DNA from: Ilex aquifolium
Taxonomy: Eukaryota; Streptophyta; Magnoliopsida; Aquifoliales; Aquifoliaceae
Assembly (NCBI GenBank): GCA_951799425.1
Contig: OX637407.1
Location: 26,719,691 to 26,783,690 of the forward strand
Length of the DNA stretch: 64,000 nucleotides
Reading direction: 5' to 3'
Each line of letters begins with the position of its first letter. Position 1 is the first letter of the stretch. Below, one piece after another: positions 1 through 11,745 of this stretch. Below the pieces are notes generated by a model. That model did not search any database, was not told where the DNA came from, and was given only the letters and a program-made list of their open reading frames with translations. The translations under genes were made by a program, and so were the position numbers.

Positions 1-1774
1 AATATTTGTAGTGCAAAATATTACAAAAGTTTTGGAATAATGTGAAAGCAATTCAAGTGACTAAGAGAAAAATGTGAAATGTATGTGTACGTTTGAATTT
101 GTCAATTTTTTATTCTTTATGCTCTGTAATTTTTATGTCTTGCGTTCATCTCTCGTTAATGACTCCTAAATTTAATTGACATTTATAGTCAACGGGTAAT
201 TACAAGTATCTAAAGTTTACTTTGTAAGGATGTGCAACTCTGTCTTGGAGACGTTCCTCACCCACCCCCCTGGGTTTGTTAAAACCCTTACACTTGAGTT
301 TTACTTACGGGCCTGTTACAGGTTCGAATTCAAATCTCAAGCTGAAATCTATAATTAAAAAAGAAATAAGGTGATGTATTGGACTATTTTGACAAAACCT
401 ACTTTATGAATTCCACTTAAACTCATGAAGCAAACATGCCCTATATGCACAGGCCGACACATGCACTTTAATATGGTTCTGGACAGATTGTGACCAAACA
501 AAGCAATTTTGTACCCTAAAGGAGCCCTCAGTTGCTTGTAAGGTTGGAAAATTGAGTGATGCTTCAATGGGACACTAAGAAAAGTATTTTTATTTGGATA
601 AAATGAGAATTTTATATCAAAAATTGCAGAGGGGAATGGGACTTTAATGTCATCTTTACTTCTTTCTGAATCAAGGAATGGTGGGTTGTTTGTTCCTTTT
701 TCTTTTCAATGTCATAATGCTCAATGGGAGAATTTGTTTCTCCCATTGACTATTATTTAAACACAAAGAAATCTTCTTTTCATCAAAATGTCTACCTTTG
801 TAAGAATCCAAGAAAAGTTTAAATCTTCTTCTGGGTTCAAAATTTTTTTTTTTTGGGTGAATAAACAAGGGGTGGGGCAAAGGAGAGCGTCAAGAGACTA
901 CCCTTAACCATGCTCGTTACTCCTCTCGGGAACGAACTTAGTTAGGTTAGAATAGTGGTTAACCACCGAACTCCAATGTGGACTCCAAAACTCGAACTTT
1001 CAACGTCAAGGTGAGAAGTTCGGTCGGTACCCTATTGGACCACCCCACTCAGTGGTCTTCTGGGTTCAATTTGAGATCGTATTTTAACATATCCAAATTC
1101 GTGATGATATGCCACACAAAACTCTTCTTCTTCATTACCCTTTTTAGGTAAAAGAAAAAATATTGTAGTGAATATTCTTCCAAGGCATTTTAATAAGAGA
1201 ACCAAAAAAAAAATCTGGTTTTTTCTAACATTAGAATTTATATGTTACTTAAAACACTTAGACTAATCTTTTTGGACGATTCTTGTGACACAGATGTGCA
1301 ATGAGGAACTATCAAGATAAATTTCTATTGGTGATCTTAAAAAAAACTCGAACTTAGAATTCGCAATTCTATAAAGTAGGATATTGATAAACTTGTTTAA
1401 CTTCGGGTTAAGAAGATCACAACGATTTTAGATTAAAACATACATTAGCTTCTTATAATTGCATCAGTTAAGGCTATTCCAATTGCGATTCGCTCACTAT
1501 TTTTGAAATTTAAAGGAAGAATCACACAAACTTTTATGAGAAACTTTACAGAAGAGATTCAAAATTTAAATTATACATTCCCCCCAGTAAAAAAAGAAAC
1601 AATGGAAAAAGACACCTGAAAATCATTTGGCAGCATCATTGTGATCATAGCCCAATGCAAATGGTTCTTATTGGAGAATCATCTCAATCTTCCATTACAC
1701 AATTCTTCGCATTTCACGATAAGTTAAAACAGTGACATAATTTTCCCTTTACAAGTCTCCAAAATTTTACTCTT
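1..1774. other. gene-free AT-rich DNA
   Basis: I see no supportable gene here. Open frames are short, lack family similarity and are interrupted in every frame. The only recognisable structure is a SINE-like repeat around 885-1062, listed separately. A second tRNA-like B-box match (GGTTCGAATTC) lies near 331-341 but I could not delimit an element around it. Confidence 0.5.
885..1062 (-). repeat. SINE-like repeat, family A, copy 1
   Basis: Read on the minus strand, this stretch contains GAAAGTTCGAGTTTTGG, a tRNA-type B-box-like segment, preceded by a GTGGTCCA and GGGTACC context. The same word order recurs on the plus strand at about 11,216-11,335, just upstream of the expansin gene. Two dispersed, diverged copies in opposite orientation suggest a SINE or similar short retroelement. 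Ends and target duplications are not resolved. Confidence 0.4.
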
Positions 1775-1777
1775 TTC

Positions 1778-1966
1778 CCGGCTTATGCGTATCTCGATTA
1801 GTCATCTCTTCTTAGTCTGATCAAAGGTAAGTCATTTATGTCGGGACTAGAGTATTCATGAGGGATAAACCATCATAGCATTGCCTCAAGAAATTATCAA
1901 GATTCGAACACAAGACATCTGAGTTTACAGCTCATCTGTATTACCATTTGAGTAAGCCCTTGGGGT
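1778..1966 (-). repeat. SINE-like repeat, family B, copy 1
   Basis: On the minus strand the copy begins near ACTCAAATGGTAATACAG, has the B-box-like segment GTTCGAATCTTG, then CTCATGAATACTCTAG and a TCGAGATACGCATAAG tail. The same order of words recurs at about 7,722-7,925 (+), 8,014-8,200 (+), 8,372-8,575 (-), 14,142-14,332 (+) and a split copy at 15,715-16,462 (-). The repeated internal pol III-like promoter words and dispersed placement point to a tRNA-derived SINE family. Confidence 0.55.
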
Positions 1967-4900
1967 TAGTTTATTTGGCTCACATTGCATACAATTGTTA
2001 TTTTATAAAAAGTTTCAGTGAGTCCCAAATTAGCATGCATGCACAAATATACACCCATGATGCCCATTAATCAGTCTATCCACAATCGTCACTGCCACTA
2101 CCACCACCACCATCAGTGTAATATGCCACACACCCCGCCTCCATCATCCATCCAATCACCTATCACTAACTCGAAGACCAAACCCATCGTTGTAGCACCG
2201 CCATTACCACGACCATTGAACAGAGCAAGAGAGGTGGCGAGCGAGGGGAAAAGAGATTGGTTTATGGACATGTATTCCAACATGTCTGTAAGAGTGTAAT
2301 TTGCACCTCTAGAATATCACGTGCCACACCTATGATGTGTTACTTATAAGAATTGGGTTGACATAAGTCATTTAGGATGTGAGATAATATAAGACGTTCA
2401 AGAGAATGTGAAGTTTGATCTCTCAAAAAACATGCGGCAGACAAAGTGTCGAAGACCCAAATAGTTTTCAAAAAGCTACACAAAAATCCAATAGGTAGTT
2501 GGAATTTGGAAATGCTTTTAGGGTGGGCATGCTTTGATTTTTCAAATCTCAAGTACAAAAGCCTCCAAGGGTACAGTCCTCATGGGGTAGTTAGGTTAGC
2601 TAAGGTAGTTAAAAGACACCAAATCTATTCAAAAGATGCAACTTCTATCCCTTTTCTAGGCAAGCATTCCACTGATCACGGCCATACTTTTTTCACCCAA
2701 CACTCGCTTCTCAAGCTGAATATCAGTTCCTCTCAATAACTTGAGAATGTTTAGCTTTTTTTATTCATCCATTATAGGGTTTTTGGAGGTTTTGTGGGGT
2801 TCAAATCATAACATGGGTGGTAAATAAAACTTCGGTTAGTCGGGTTCTTTTGTTTTTTTTGAAGAAATCTCTTTAATCACGTGATTTTTAGACTAGTGAT
2901 TATTGTTAAAATTTGGAATTTTCACAACTATCTATAATCATGCATATTGAGCTAGTCGGGGCATAAATTGAACCTAAAAACTCAAGATTATTATAACATT
3001 TGAAATAGACTTCAGTGTACACTGGTGTTTACTGGCTGTATTAACGAAATTGTGCCTATGACTTATAATCGAGCGGAGTTTTGCGAACTCGAGTCGAACC
3101 TGGTGAGCTCGTTTAAAAAAATGAGCTTAAAAATTTGTTCAATCTTCGTTTATTTAGAAAATAAGTCGAACCTAAGTAATTCAACTATTAAGCTTTGCGA
3201 AATCTAGTCAAGTCTTTTAGACTATTTTTTCTAAATGGGCCTACAAAATTGTTCGAGCTCGACTCTAGTCGAGGTCTATACAAATTGAATTCGAGCTGAA
3301 CCCGAATAACTTGACTTGATTATTATTACTAATTGTGCCCTGACAAACTACAAATGGGTAACACTTGAACCCTCAGGAAGAGTTTGAGATTTACTTGCTC
3401 AAAATGGTTGTGGTATTCAAATGGAGTCTTAGGTGTAATATTCAAGCTTTCGGTAAGGGGGTTACCTTTTCAACCTTTGAATTCTGAAACTTTATTCTTT
3501 GTCGAATTTATGGTGTGGAAAGATAGAATTCAAAATCAAAAATTCCTAGTGGGGGGTTCTTTCACTACTTTAAGGATAATTCGAAGTCAAAAGTTCCTGG
3601 TAGTGGTGGGATTCATTGTATTTGAGTAGAAATTCTCCACGTAGAATTTACAAGGGGGGAATTGTCAACCAAGCAAACCCATTGCTATTTTCTTGTTATC
3701 CACTTAGAAAATTGAAAAAATTTCAGTCACATCTTTTTAATTTATTATATCTTTAATGACATTCTCTCTATTATCCAAAATATCATTGACACCCGTTCTA
3801 GTTTATATTTAAACATCATTGACACCCCTTATCATTAAACCACCATTTCTAATAAAAAAAATCCATCTAAATATCCAAATTGCAACTACGTAGACCCCAA
3901 ACAATCTTTCCATATAAAATTCGAGCCGATTAAAATTTATTTTTTACATATTAAAATTTGAACCAATTTGAGCTCAACTTGAGCTGTTAGCGCCGATTAA
4001 AATTTGATTCGATTCGAATCGATTAAAATTTATAATTTTTTTTTTTACATATTAAAAATTGAGTCAATTAAAATTTATATTTTTTTTACCTATCAAAATT
4101 CGGGAAGATTAAAATTCAATGCAAGTTGATTAAAATTTGATTCGAACTGATTAAAAACAAATTTTAATCGGTTCAAATTTTAATACATAAAAAAATCATA
4201 AAATAGATGAGACCTCATTGAAGATATGTCTATCTAGAGAAGGTGTAGATGAAATTTTTTCTAAAATATATTATATGCAATTTAATAAAATTGCATTCTT
4301 GTTAAGGCCTTTAATCTGACAGAAAATGTCGGTGAAAATTCAAAAAATAGAGAGGGTGTCCTTCAAGGTATGATAAACTAAAAAGAGTGTTGAAATTTTT
4401 TCTAGAAAATTTAATGTTCTTTACTCGAGACCATGACACTTTCCATGCGAAGGAAAATGACAAAAGTGAGGAGTTGGAATAAAATCTTGATAATTCATTT
4501 GACAATGATCTTGAAAGAGTCTCTCTCATCTAAAGAGAGAAACAAGAGAGCATTTCATGACATGATTCAAAGTCCGAAGGTTAGAAAATCAAATATCAAT
4601 ATCTTAAGTACTAAAGATCTTCAAGAGAGGTTAAAGGCTCCTCCTTAATATTTAGAAGGTGTAGTTGGACTTATAAATTTTTATTTGAGTTATTTTAATT
4701 ACGATTTGAATTACGTAAATCATTGTGACAATATCGTTCGATGTTTGAACTCTTGACTTTTTCAATTGAAAGACCCTTTACCCGAATAGACTTCTAAATT
4801 TTTGCGAAAATGTATTTAAGTTAAAGAAGGTGAAATTTTGTGGAACATAAATACTATTTAATTAGAACTTCAAGCAAAATTCTTGGTTACTACTTTAATC

Positions 4901-5153
4901 GAAGACCTACATGGCTAAATATAACAAGAGAACGACTACACTACTGAAGGAGGTATTGTACGATACAATTTGTACCAAAAAAATTATAACGTTTTAAGAT
5001 TAAATTATAATTTTTTTCAGGGTCTAAGTTAAAATTCAAATAGTAATGATCGACAATAAAATGATATGATTGATAATAAAAAAATATATAAATTTTTAAA
5101 GGTTTAAATCATACATTTTAGTGATGTTACAAAAATTATTCATTATCGATCAC
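1967..5153. other. gene-free repeat-rich DNA
   Basis: I see no supportable gene. The part around 3,030-3,310 is rich in GAGCTCG and CGAGCT words, which often mark decayed plant transposon ends. Around 3,920-4,170 a GATTAAAATTT word recurs many times and is listed separately. The short reading frames here have no recognisable domain. Confidence 0.5.
3925..4165. repeat. minisatellite-like AT repeat
   Basis: The word GATTAAAATTTG or close variants occurs repeatedly, separated by 15-35 bases with short CGAATCGATT and GAACTGATT variants between copies. Spacing is irregular, so this is a decayed direct repeat and not a clean satellite. Confidence 0.5.
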
Positions 5154-5161
5154 AACAATAA

Positions 5162-5437
5162 GAGAAAATCTCATTTTGTCTCCTAAAAGATATAAAAACT
5201 TTCAGTTTGTTTCACGAATAATTAATTTTCTCACATTGTCCCCTCAAAGAAATAAAAATATTATAATGTGGTCCAAAAACGTTTTTATTGTAATATTTTT
5301 TGAAGCAGATTGTAACGTTTCTGAACCACATTGTAACGTTTTTATTTCTTTGAATGGGTAATATGAAAAAAATTAATCATTCAAGGTACAAACAGAGATT
5401 TTTTATATTTTTAAGGGAGCACAATGGGATTTTCCCT
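5162..5437. mobile_element. MITE with long terminal inverted repeats (MULE type)
   Basis: The left end GAGAAAATCTCATTTTG mirrors the right end, whose reverse complement is AGGGAAAATCCCATTGTG. The inverted similarity continues inward through the AAAGATATAAAAA and AAAGAAATAAAAA words. The element is flanked by AACAATAA on both sides (5154-5161 and 5438-5445). An 8-9 bp duplication with long inverted repeats and no coding capacity fits a MULE-derived MITE. Confidence 0.65.
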
Positions 5438-5830
5438 AACAATAATGATAAAAATAAAAAATAAAAAATAAAAAAGATCTTTTTTTATATAATAACCATG
5501 TTTAGTTTCTTAGTCAACAACAAAAATGATTTTTCAACTTTGACTTATAATTTCAGACATCAAAATCAAAATCTGCAAAGATCAGTGAATCTGTTGGAAA
5601 CAGTGAAAGGTGTTGAAGAACATAAAAGCGGGGAAAATCTAATAAATACCATATCGACATCTGATGGTGGTCCAGATTAAATCTCAAAATTGAAAATAAA
5701 AGTGACTCTTTTTTGGACTTATATAAACCATAAATTGGTTATTGACCGTTAACTATAATAACTTTTTTTAATATTACCACTTATTATCATTGAAATGACC
5801 AATTTCTCCCTCACTAATTATATAAAATAA

Positions 5831-5987
5831 GAGTAATGTTACATGAACTTAAAAATTAAATTTAAAAAGTCAACTTAATAATCACAACCATTGAATAGTT
5901 AGTGAATCTCAATAAATACTGAAACCCACAATGAAATCAATTGTTATAATTATCAAGTCTATTTTTTAAGTCCATGTAACATTTTTC
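5831..5987. mobile_element. 157-bp MITE with perfect 9-bp target duplication
   Basis: The left end GAGTAATGTTACATGAACTT mirrors the right end (reverse complement GAAAAATGTTACATGGACTT). ATAAAATAA stands immediately on both sides (5822-5830 and 5988-5996), a perfect 9-bp target duplication. Length, lack of coding capacity and duplication size fit a MULE-type MITE. Confidence 0.8.
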
Positions 5988-5996
5988 ATAAAATAA

Positions 5997-7720
5997 TAGT
6001 TTTACTTCCTTACCAAAAATATCCATTTCGTCCAAGTTCTCAATTTTTTGATGGTAAGTTCAATCTTATAGAAAATCTCGTTTTTTTTTTGTTACGGGTT
6101 GTTTAAGTTTGTTCCGACTATTTCTTCGAACTCAAATATTGACCACAGTAAATCGAACAAATTTAAAACATGTCCCCTGAAAAATAAGAGTGATTAACTC
6201 TTAGGGAGTATGAGAACTTTTCAACTTAAGACTTCTGAGGTATAAGAACCAAGCTTCCCAATGAACCATACAAAAAAGTTAAATGAATGTCAATGATACC
6301 CCTATAGGTCATCCTATTTCTTAGAATACCCATTAGATTTTCTTAGTCTCGTGGTAAAGATGTTATTACCAAGTAGTGAATATTAGAGCCAAATTTTATT
6401 ATCGTTGCGTGATATATTGAAAAAATTAAGCAAATATCATTAATAACCCTATGGATTATCCTATTTACCAAAGCAACCACTAGATTTTTCTGTTGTTGTG
6501 GAAATGAAAACAAATGTGAGGTAACAAATGAAACATAAAAAAAGTTTTTTTAATTGGGGTAAAGCAGTAATATAACCCAAAGGGTCAAATTGTAAATATG
6601 TCTATTTCTCTTGAAACAGAATAAAATCTAGGAGGGGACCCACATGAAAATTACCCATCATAAGGATAATCAAAATGGGACTGTAATATCATGTTCTGTT
6701 TTGATCTTCTCTGTTTGTTTCAGAGGGAAAATCACTGATTTCAAATCAGCACTGTGTTGTCCTTCACTCCCTTTTATTTTCTCAGAGAAGGACTGTTTGG
6801 AAGAATGTGTGGGGGAGGAAAGAAAATTCAAATGAAAGTGAAAAGGAAAATGCCAAAATGGTGGTTTTGGAGCAATGAAAGAAGATGCCAGACAGAGTGC
6901 ATGTGCCAAAGTGATAAGATATTCCATGTGCATTTGCGACATGAGCGCCGCTAAACCCTCTTTAAATCGTTTTCAATTGACAAATTGCAAGAGATACCAA
7001 ATGGGTTTTTTATATGGATCTCATTATATATTTAGATTATCTCTATTACATCTAGACAAACAAGGCCTTAAAAAATTTACACCCTGTTTGTTTTTTTTTT
7101 ATTGGTTTCTCATTCTTTTCCATATATAGTCAAGCATATCGAGTAGTATGAAAACAGCTTATAAAGGAGAACTAGAGAGAAAATGTCCGGGTTGGTTGCA
7201 CCCTTTTTAGCTTCCTTGAAAATAAAATATTTGTTAGTTTCAGAATAATATCGCTTCAAAATTATTGTAAGATGGTTAAATAAATACGAGCGTGACATTT
7301 CGCGAGCAGAGAGCAGTTGGAGATTCAACACTTATTATTAGTGATGGAAATAAAAAATGGGTACCATTTTACCATGAATTTCGTCTCTCATATATTGCAA
7401 TTTGGTGTCGGTGAACTTTGGATTGAATCAGTTTAAAATAATAATAATAATAAAAACTTGGGATTGAAGTAATACTATTCCTAATTCATTTCTACGTGAG
7501 ATGTATAGAAAAAGAAAAAAGCAAGAATCGTGGTCGGTTTTGGATTTTTTTTTATTGGTCAAGGTTTTGGATTGAATTAGTACTATTTTCTAATTAATCT
7601 TATAAGTCTTTCATAAAGCTAGAATTTTGTTAGGCATCTACTTTTGCGAAAATGGTGATTGAGAATGGATTCATTGAACTGATCAATTGTATGAGTTCAT
7701 GAATATGACTTAAAATTATA
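5997..7720. other. gene-free DNA with a weak internal duplication
   Basis: No gene is supportable. Around 6,285-6,345 and 6,430-6,500 two diverged direct copies share a pattern of the form TAACCCTATGG...ATCCTATTT...CC(A/C)TTAGATTTT, suggesting an old local duplication. The overlapping open frames at 6.64-6.95 kb lie on both strands and show no family similarity. Confidence 0.4.
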
Positions 7721-7721
7721 A

Positions 7722-7925
7722 TGGAATACTCAAGTGGTAACACGGATGAATTGTAAATTTAAATGTTTTGAGTTTGAATCTTGGCAGTTCCTTATAACCA
7801 GGTCATGAGAGATTTTATCATTCATGAATATCCTAGTTTTGATGTGAATCACCTATCTTTAACCGAATTAAAGAAAAAATTGGTCAAGACACACATAAAT
7901 TGACTCAAACATTCCAGACCGTTGA
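7722..7925 (+). repeat. SINE-like repeat, family B, copy 2
   Basis: It starts near CTCAAGTGGTAACACGG, has the B-box-like GAGTTTGAATCTTGG, then TCATTCATGAATATCCTAG, and ends in CCGTTGAAAAAACAAAAAAG, an A-rich tail. It matches the family defined at 1,778-1,966 and is followed within about 100 bp by a second, partial copy in the same orientation. Confidence 0.6.
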
Positions 7926-8013
7926 AAAAACAAAAAAGACTAGAAACGCCTAATAGAGTTGGCGTGAGATTATGATTGAAGTTGATGCAAAGTTACGAAC
8001 CGTAAATTTACTC

Positions 8014-8200
8014 AAGTTGTAAAAGTGACCAACTGTAAATTTAAACGTTTTGAATTTGAATTAACCAGGTCATGAGGAATTTATCACTCATGAATACACT
8101 AATTTTGATGTGAATAACTTGTCTTTAACTGAATTAGGGAGGAAATTGGTCAATATACGCATAAATTGACTAAAACATTCTTGACCGTTGAGAAAACAAA
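8014..8200 (+). repeat. SINE-like repeat, family B, copy 3 (partial, same orientation)
   Basis: It shares AACTGTAAATTTAAACGTTTTG, AACCAGGTCATGAGG, CATGAATAC and the A-rich end CCGTTGAGAAAACAAAAAA with copy 2. The following bases (CGCCTAATAGA, then GTGAGATTATGATTGAAG) also match the flank of copy 2, so the pair probably arose by a local duplication of about 290 bp that included flanking DNA. Confidence 0.55.
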
Positions 8201-8371
8201 AAATACTTGACACGCCTAATAGAATTGACGTGAGATTATGATTGAAGTTGATGTAAAGTTACATCGCATTTTCTAAAATTTGGTTCTCTTTTTCCTTGCA
8301 CAATACCACATATTGGAAAGCGTCAGACAATTCAAGGGAGGTTATTTATTTTTGGGTTCAACGGTTAGATG

Positions 8372-8575
8372 TGTTTAGACCAGCTTATGTATGTTTCGAT
8401 TAATCTCTTTTCTGATCTGGTCAAAAGTAAACCATCCATGCCTAGATTAGGGTATTCATGGGAGATAAATTTTTCATAACTTGACTCCAAAGGGTTACCA
8501 AAATTCAAATTCATGACGTCTGAATTTATAACTCATCTCTGTTGTCACTTAAGCTGCTCTTAATCTTCAATAATT
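8372..8575 (-). repeat. SINE-like repeat, family B, copy 4
   Basis: On the minus strand it contains GATGAGTTATAAATTCAGACG, a degenerate B box, CCCATGAATACCCTAATC and a TGACCAGATCAGAAAAGAG segment, matching the family at 1,778-1,966. Confidence 0.5.
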
Positions 8576-9684
8576 ATTGCTAAATCATAACATTGTCCCC
8601 GAAAATCTCGGTCCTCTTCTTCTGCTAATCAACTTAATTAGAATCCAAACTTCGTTTTCCATGTAGATCTTGTAGACTTTAATCCACTATGGACCCTCTC
8701 AATATAACTAAAGATTACGATTAGATAGCTGAATAAGAGATGCACCTTGCTGAATATCTACATATATTTACTACTACATGGAAAAATGTAGACACAACCG
8801 ACATAAATTAATATGGATCTTATTAATCGTCCCGTTTTGTTCTTTTTTTTTAAAAAAGAAAGAAAAAAAAATGATATACATTCGATTAATTAGGACAATT
8901 TATAAGGACGAGTTCTCCCGTACATCAGATCAATCAACAAACTTTATATTTTTAGATAACTGGTGTACTCCCCTATTACCGGTTCTTCTTATAGGAAACA
9001 TATCAAAAAAATCAAAAAATTTGTAGAATGCTCCTAATATCTACTAAAACAACACCCGTAGGATCAAAGTCGGTTACTGTTTGTTCTTTTAATGATAAGA
9101 GATTTTGAAACTTTGGCATCTTAATATCATTACTTTTTCTCATTAAATTAAGACAAGTTGAGAAGAATTCATAGTTTAGGAAGGGGACAAAGATAGAATG
9201 GGTGGCCACCACTCATCAAGCCCAACTCAACATGTCATTAAATAAGCAAATTGTCTATTTCGAGCTATGAGTTCGAAAACGATCCACGAGTCTTTCTCTT
9301 TTAGGTTTACTTAGTTATGACGGAAGTCCCCAATGCATGTTTTTAGGTTTCATTTTGATTTTTAATGTTTCGATTGCATGAAACATGTTTTAACTGATAC
9401 CACACGCCTAACACTATCGATATTTGTAACAGAGTTTGATTAATGAGAACATTAAAAATCAAAACGACACAAAACACATACTTTGTTAATCACTAAGTAC
9501 CAAAACCCTTCCCTTTTGCTTATAATGCGTACATACATCACCACATAATCATCAATGTCTGTTGCAACTAGTTTTGGCAGATACAAATTAAATGAGAATG
9601 AGCTCATCAATTATGAATCAGCACAGAGTATCAAATACCCATGTTGGGGGTATCCTTTACTTTTTATTGCTCAGTTATAAAGAG

Positions 9685-9728
9685 TGGGGGGTGGGTTGGG
9701 TGGGGTGGGGTGGGGTTGGGTTGGTGGT
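9685..9728 (+). repeat. G-rich tract, potential G-quadruplex
   Basis: At least seven runs of three or more G are separated by one or two T, e.g. GGGTGGGGTGGGGTGGGG. This meets the common G3+N1-7 pattern several times over on the plus strand. Confidence 0.6.
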
Positions 9729-9916
9729 TAGTTGTGCTCTGCAGCTTTTGAACAAATTAGTATTTAATGAAGGGAATTATTTTTCTACACAAACAATAAA
9801 ATCAGTAGTCGTTCGTTTCTATTGAATTCTTCTACCAGAAAAGATTTCGTATTCAATTCATTCACTCCTACCAAGACCCAACAAACGGCTGGCTGAACAA
9901 CCAAAAAGTACAAGTA

Positions 9917-9977
9917 TGAGAGAGAGAGAGAGAGAGAGAGAGTGACAGTGAGTGAGTGAGAGAGAGAGAGAGAATAA
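9917..9977. repeat. GA microsatellite
   Basis: Two blocks of GA dinucleotides are separated by a short GTGA-rich spacer. The serine/leucine-rich reading frame across it on the minus strand is an artefact of the repeat. Confidence 0.85.
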
Positions 9978-10087
9978 TTCTATACCATGCACATGCAATT
10001 GTGCCAATTTTCAACGGATGACATTGATGTTCAAAAAAAAAACGGATGACATGTGATACGAACATGGAACAACCACTTTTTTTTTTA

Positions 10088-10555
10088 GGGCTAATTCCAT
10101 TTTACACCCCAAAAGATATTTTGATTTTTAATTTGTACTCTCAGACAATAAAAATCTTAATTTATGTACTCAATATTATGAATCGATAACAATGTGAACT
10201 TTACACAAACTGTTGTTCAGTTTTGGACATGAGGATGAGATATATTCATCGTTGTAGATCTTCGTCTACTATCAAGTTGACAAACGTTTTGTGTCGACAA
10301 TAGGGGTTGTGTTAATCAGATATCATGTGCAATTCATATGAAAACGTTAATAGTCTGGAATTTACATAAGTTCATGCCCGAAACACTTACAATTCACGTG
10401 TTTCAACTGATGACGAAAAACCAAACAACAGTCTGGGTCAAGTCCACATTACTACAAATTCATAACATTAAGAGTGCAATTTGAGATTTTTAATGTTTGA
10501 GAGTAGAAATTAAGAATTAAAGCATCTTTCGGAGTGTAAAGTGACTTTTAGTTCA
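10088..10555. mobile_element. MITE with long inverted repeats, MULE-like
   Basis: The left arm (from GGGCTAATTCCATTTTACAC) mirrors the right arm (reverse complement GAACTAAAAGTCACTTTACAC). The mirror continues over more than 150 bp, for example TAATTTGTACTCTCAGACA against TAATTTCTACTCTCAAACA. There is no coding capacity and no clear target duplication. Confidence 0.6.
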
Positions 10556-11215
10556 AAAGTAAAACAATGTTTAATTCTTATTTTTTGTAAACAATTTATA
10601 TAAATCTTAATGTGCAAATGCTATATTTACATAATCTACGTGTAATTTTATGTTGGAGACAACGAGTACATCCGGACAAAGAAAAAAATGACAAAAACCA
10701 CTACTTAACAAGTTAAAACCTAAAAGAAAAAAACGTACTTCTAAATGTTACCTAAAGTTATCTTAATTTTGACGTTTTTTGAATTAGTGATTACACGTAT
10801 CAACTCACACAACATACAAAATGATAAGATGGTTATACCGTATGATGGAGACGACACATATGTCGACCCCACTAATTTACATGGTTATGCTAGTGATGGA
10901 ACTTGGAGTAAAATCTTAAATTGACAGAACCCTCATTCTCGTGTAACTTTTTATTTCATGAGACTATGAGAGGAGTAAAAATGAATGTAAAGAGCAAAAG
11001 AGGGAAAAGGGGTATCTCTGCGGCTAATGGTCGATGCTTGCATGTGCAGGTATGGAAGTTTTTAACCCTAAGAACGAAAACAATGGACCCCACTTGGATT
11101 TGCAGGATTTCTTACTCAGAAAGCTACAAAACCAACACGGTTTCAACCAGAAAACCAGCCAGTTGGACCCCAAATCTGCCCTTCTTTCTCAATTCTCACC
11201 ATTAAAACCTCTTGT
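10556..11215. other. expansin upstream region
   Basis: No gene or named element is supportable. The overlapping plus-strand frames at 10.9-11.3 kb have no family similarity and partly overlap a SINE-like repeat. Confidence 0.4.
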
Positions 11216-11335
11216 TGGGTACCATGGGGGTGGTCCACACTGGGTACTAGTCAAACTTCTCATCTTGAAGTTGAAAGTTCGAGTTTTGAAGTTCACATTA
11301 ATTGATTTCACCAGTAAAGATTTATCGGAATGATC
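11216..11335 (+). repeat. SINE-like repeat, family A, copy 2
   Basis: GGGTGGTCCACACTGGGTAC, ACTTCTCATCTTGAAG and GAAAGTTCGAGTTTTGAAG match the order of words in the minus-strand copy near 885-1062. It ends about 160 bp upstream of the expansin TATA box. Confidence 0.4.
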
Positions 11336-11492
11336 TCTGGGCACTCTATTTTGTCCTCACCACTTTCTAAAAAAAAAAAAGAACCTCTTTATACTTTAAT
11401 TCCCAAGTTGGTTTTTGGTCCCCAGCAGCCTTGAAAAGTGTCAGTTAGTAGTTACTGTGGCCATAAGGGCCTAGTTGCCTCCTCTAAATGCC

Positions 11493-11500
11493 TATTTATA
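11493..11500 (+). promoter_or_regulatory. probable TATA box of the expansin gene
   Basis: TATTTATA lies about 245 bp upstream of the chosen start codon and is followed by a CT-rich stretch (11,540-11,555), which is common in plant 5' untranslated leaders. The distance leaves room for a leader of roughly 200 bp, possibly with an intron ending at TTTCTGCAG (11,741). Confidence 0.5.
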
Positions 11501-11745
11501 TCACCCCCATCCTTCCACATTTTCTCCACACAACTTCCTTTCTCTCTCTCTCTGGCTCATTAACTCAAGGCTCAACCACAATGTAACCATCTTCCTCCAT
11601 TCCTCTCTCATTCTTTTCTTCTGTGTCTTTGATTGTTCAAATGAGTAAAAGAAACAACTGTAACATTACTAACTACCATTAGTAGAGTTTTAGTTTTTGA
11701 GGTTTCTAGAAAATGCTAAAAGGGGTACTTCATTTCTGCAGGAAA

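Larger units (their letters stand above)
8576..10086. other. gene-free DNA with simple repeats
   Basis: No supportable gene. It contains a G-rich tract at about 9,685-9,728 (runs of 3-6 G separated by single or double T) and a GA microsatellite at about 9,917-9,977. Confidence 0.5.

Noticed and set aside
331..341. tRNA-like B-box word GGTTCGAATTC
   Set aside because: No cloverleaf or A box at the right spacing; no tRNA gene could be folded here.
11713..11745. Upstream in-frame ATG of the expansin
   Set aside because: It would place 11 extra residues before the signal peptide core and lies directly before a TTTCTGCAG acceptor-like word; the ATG at 11746 gives the usual length and signal peptide.
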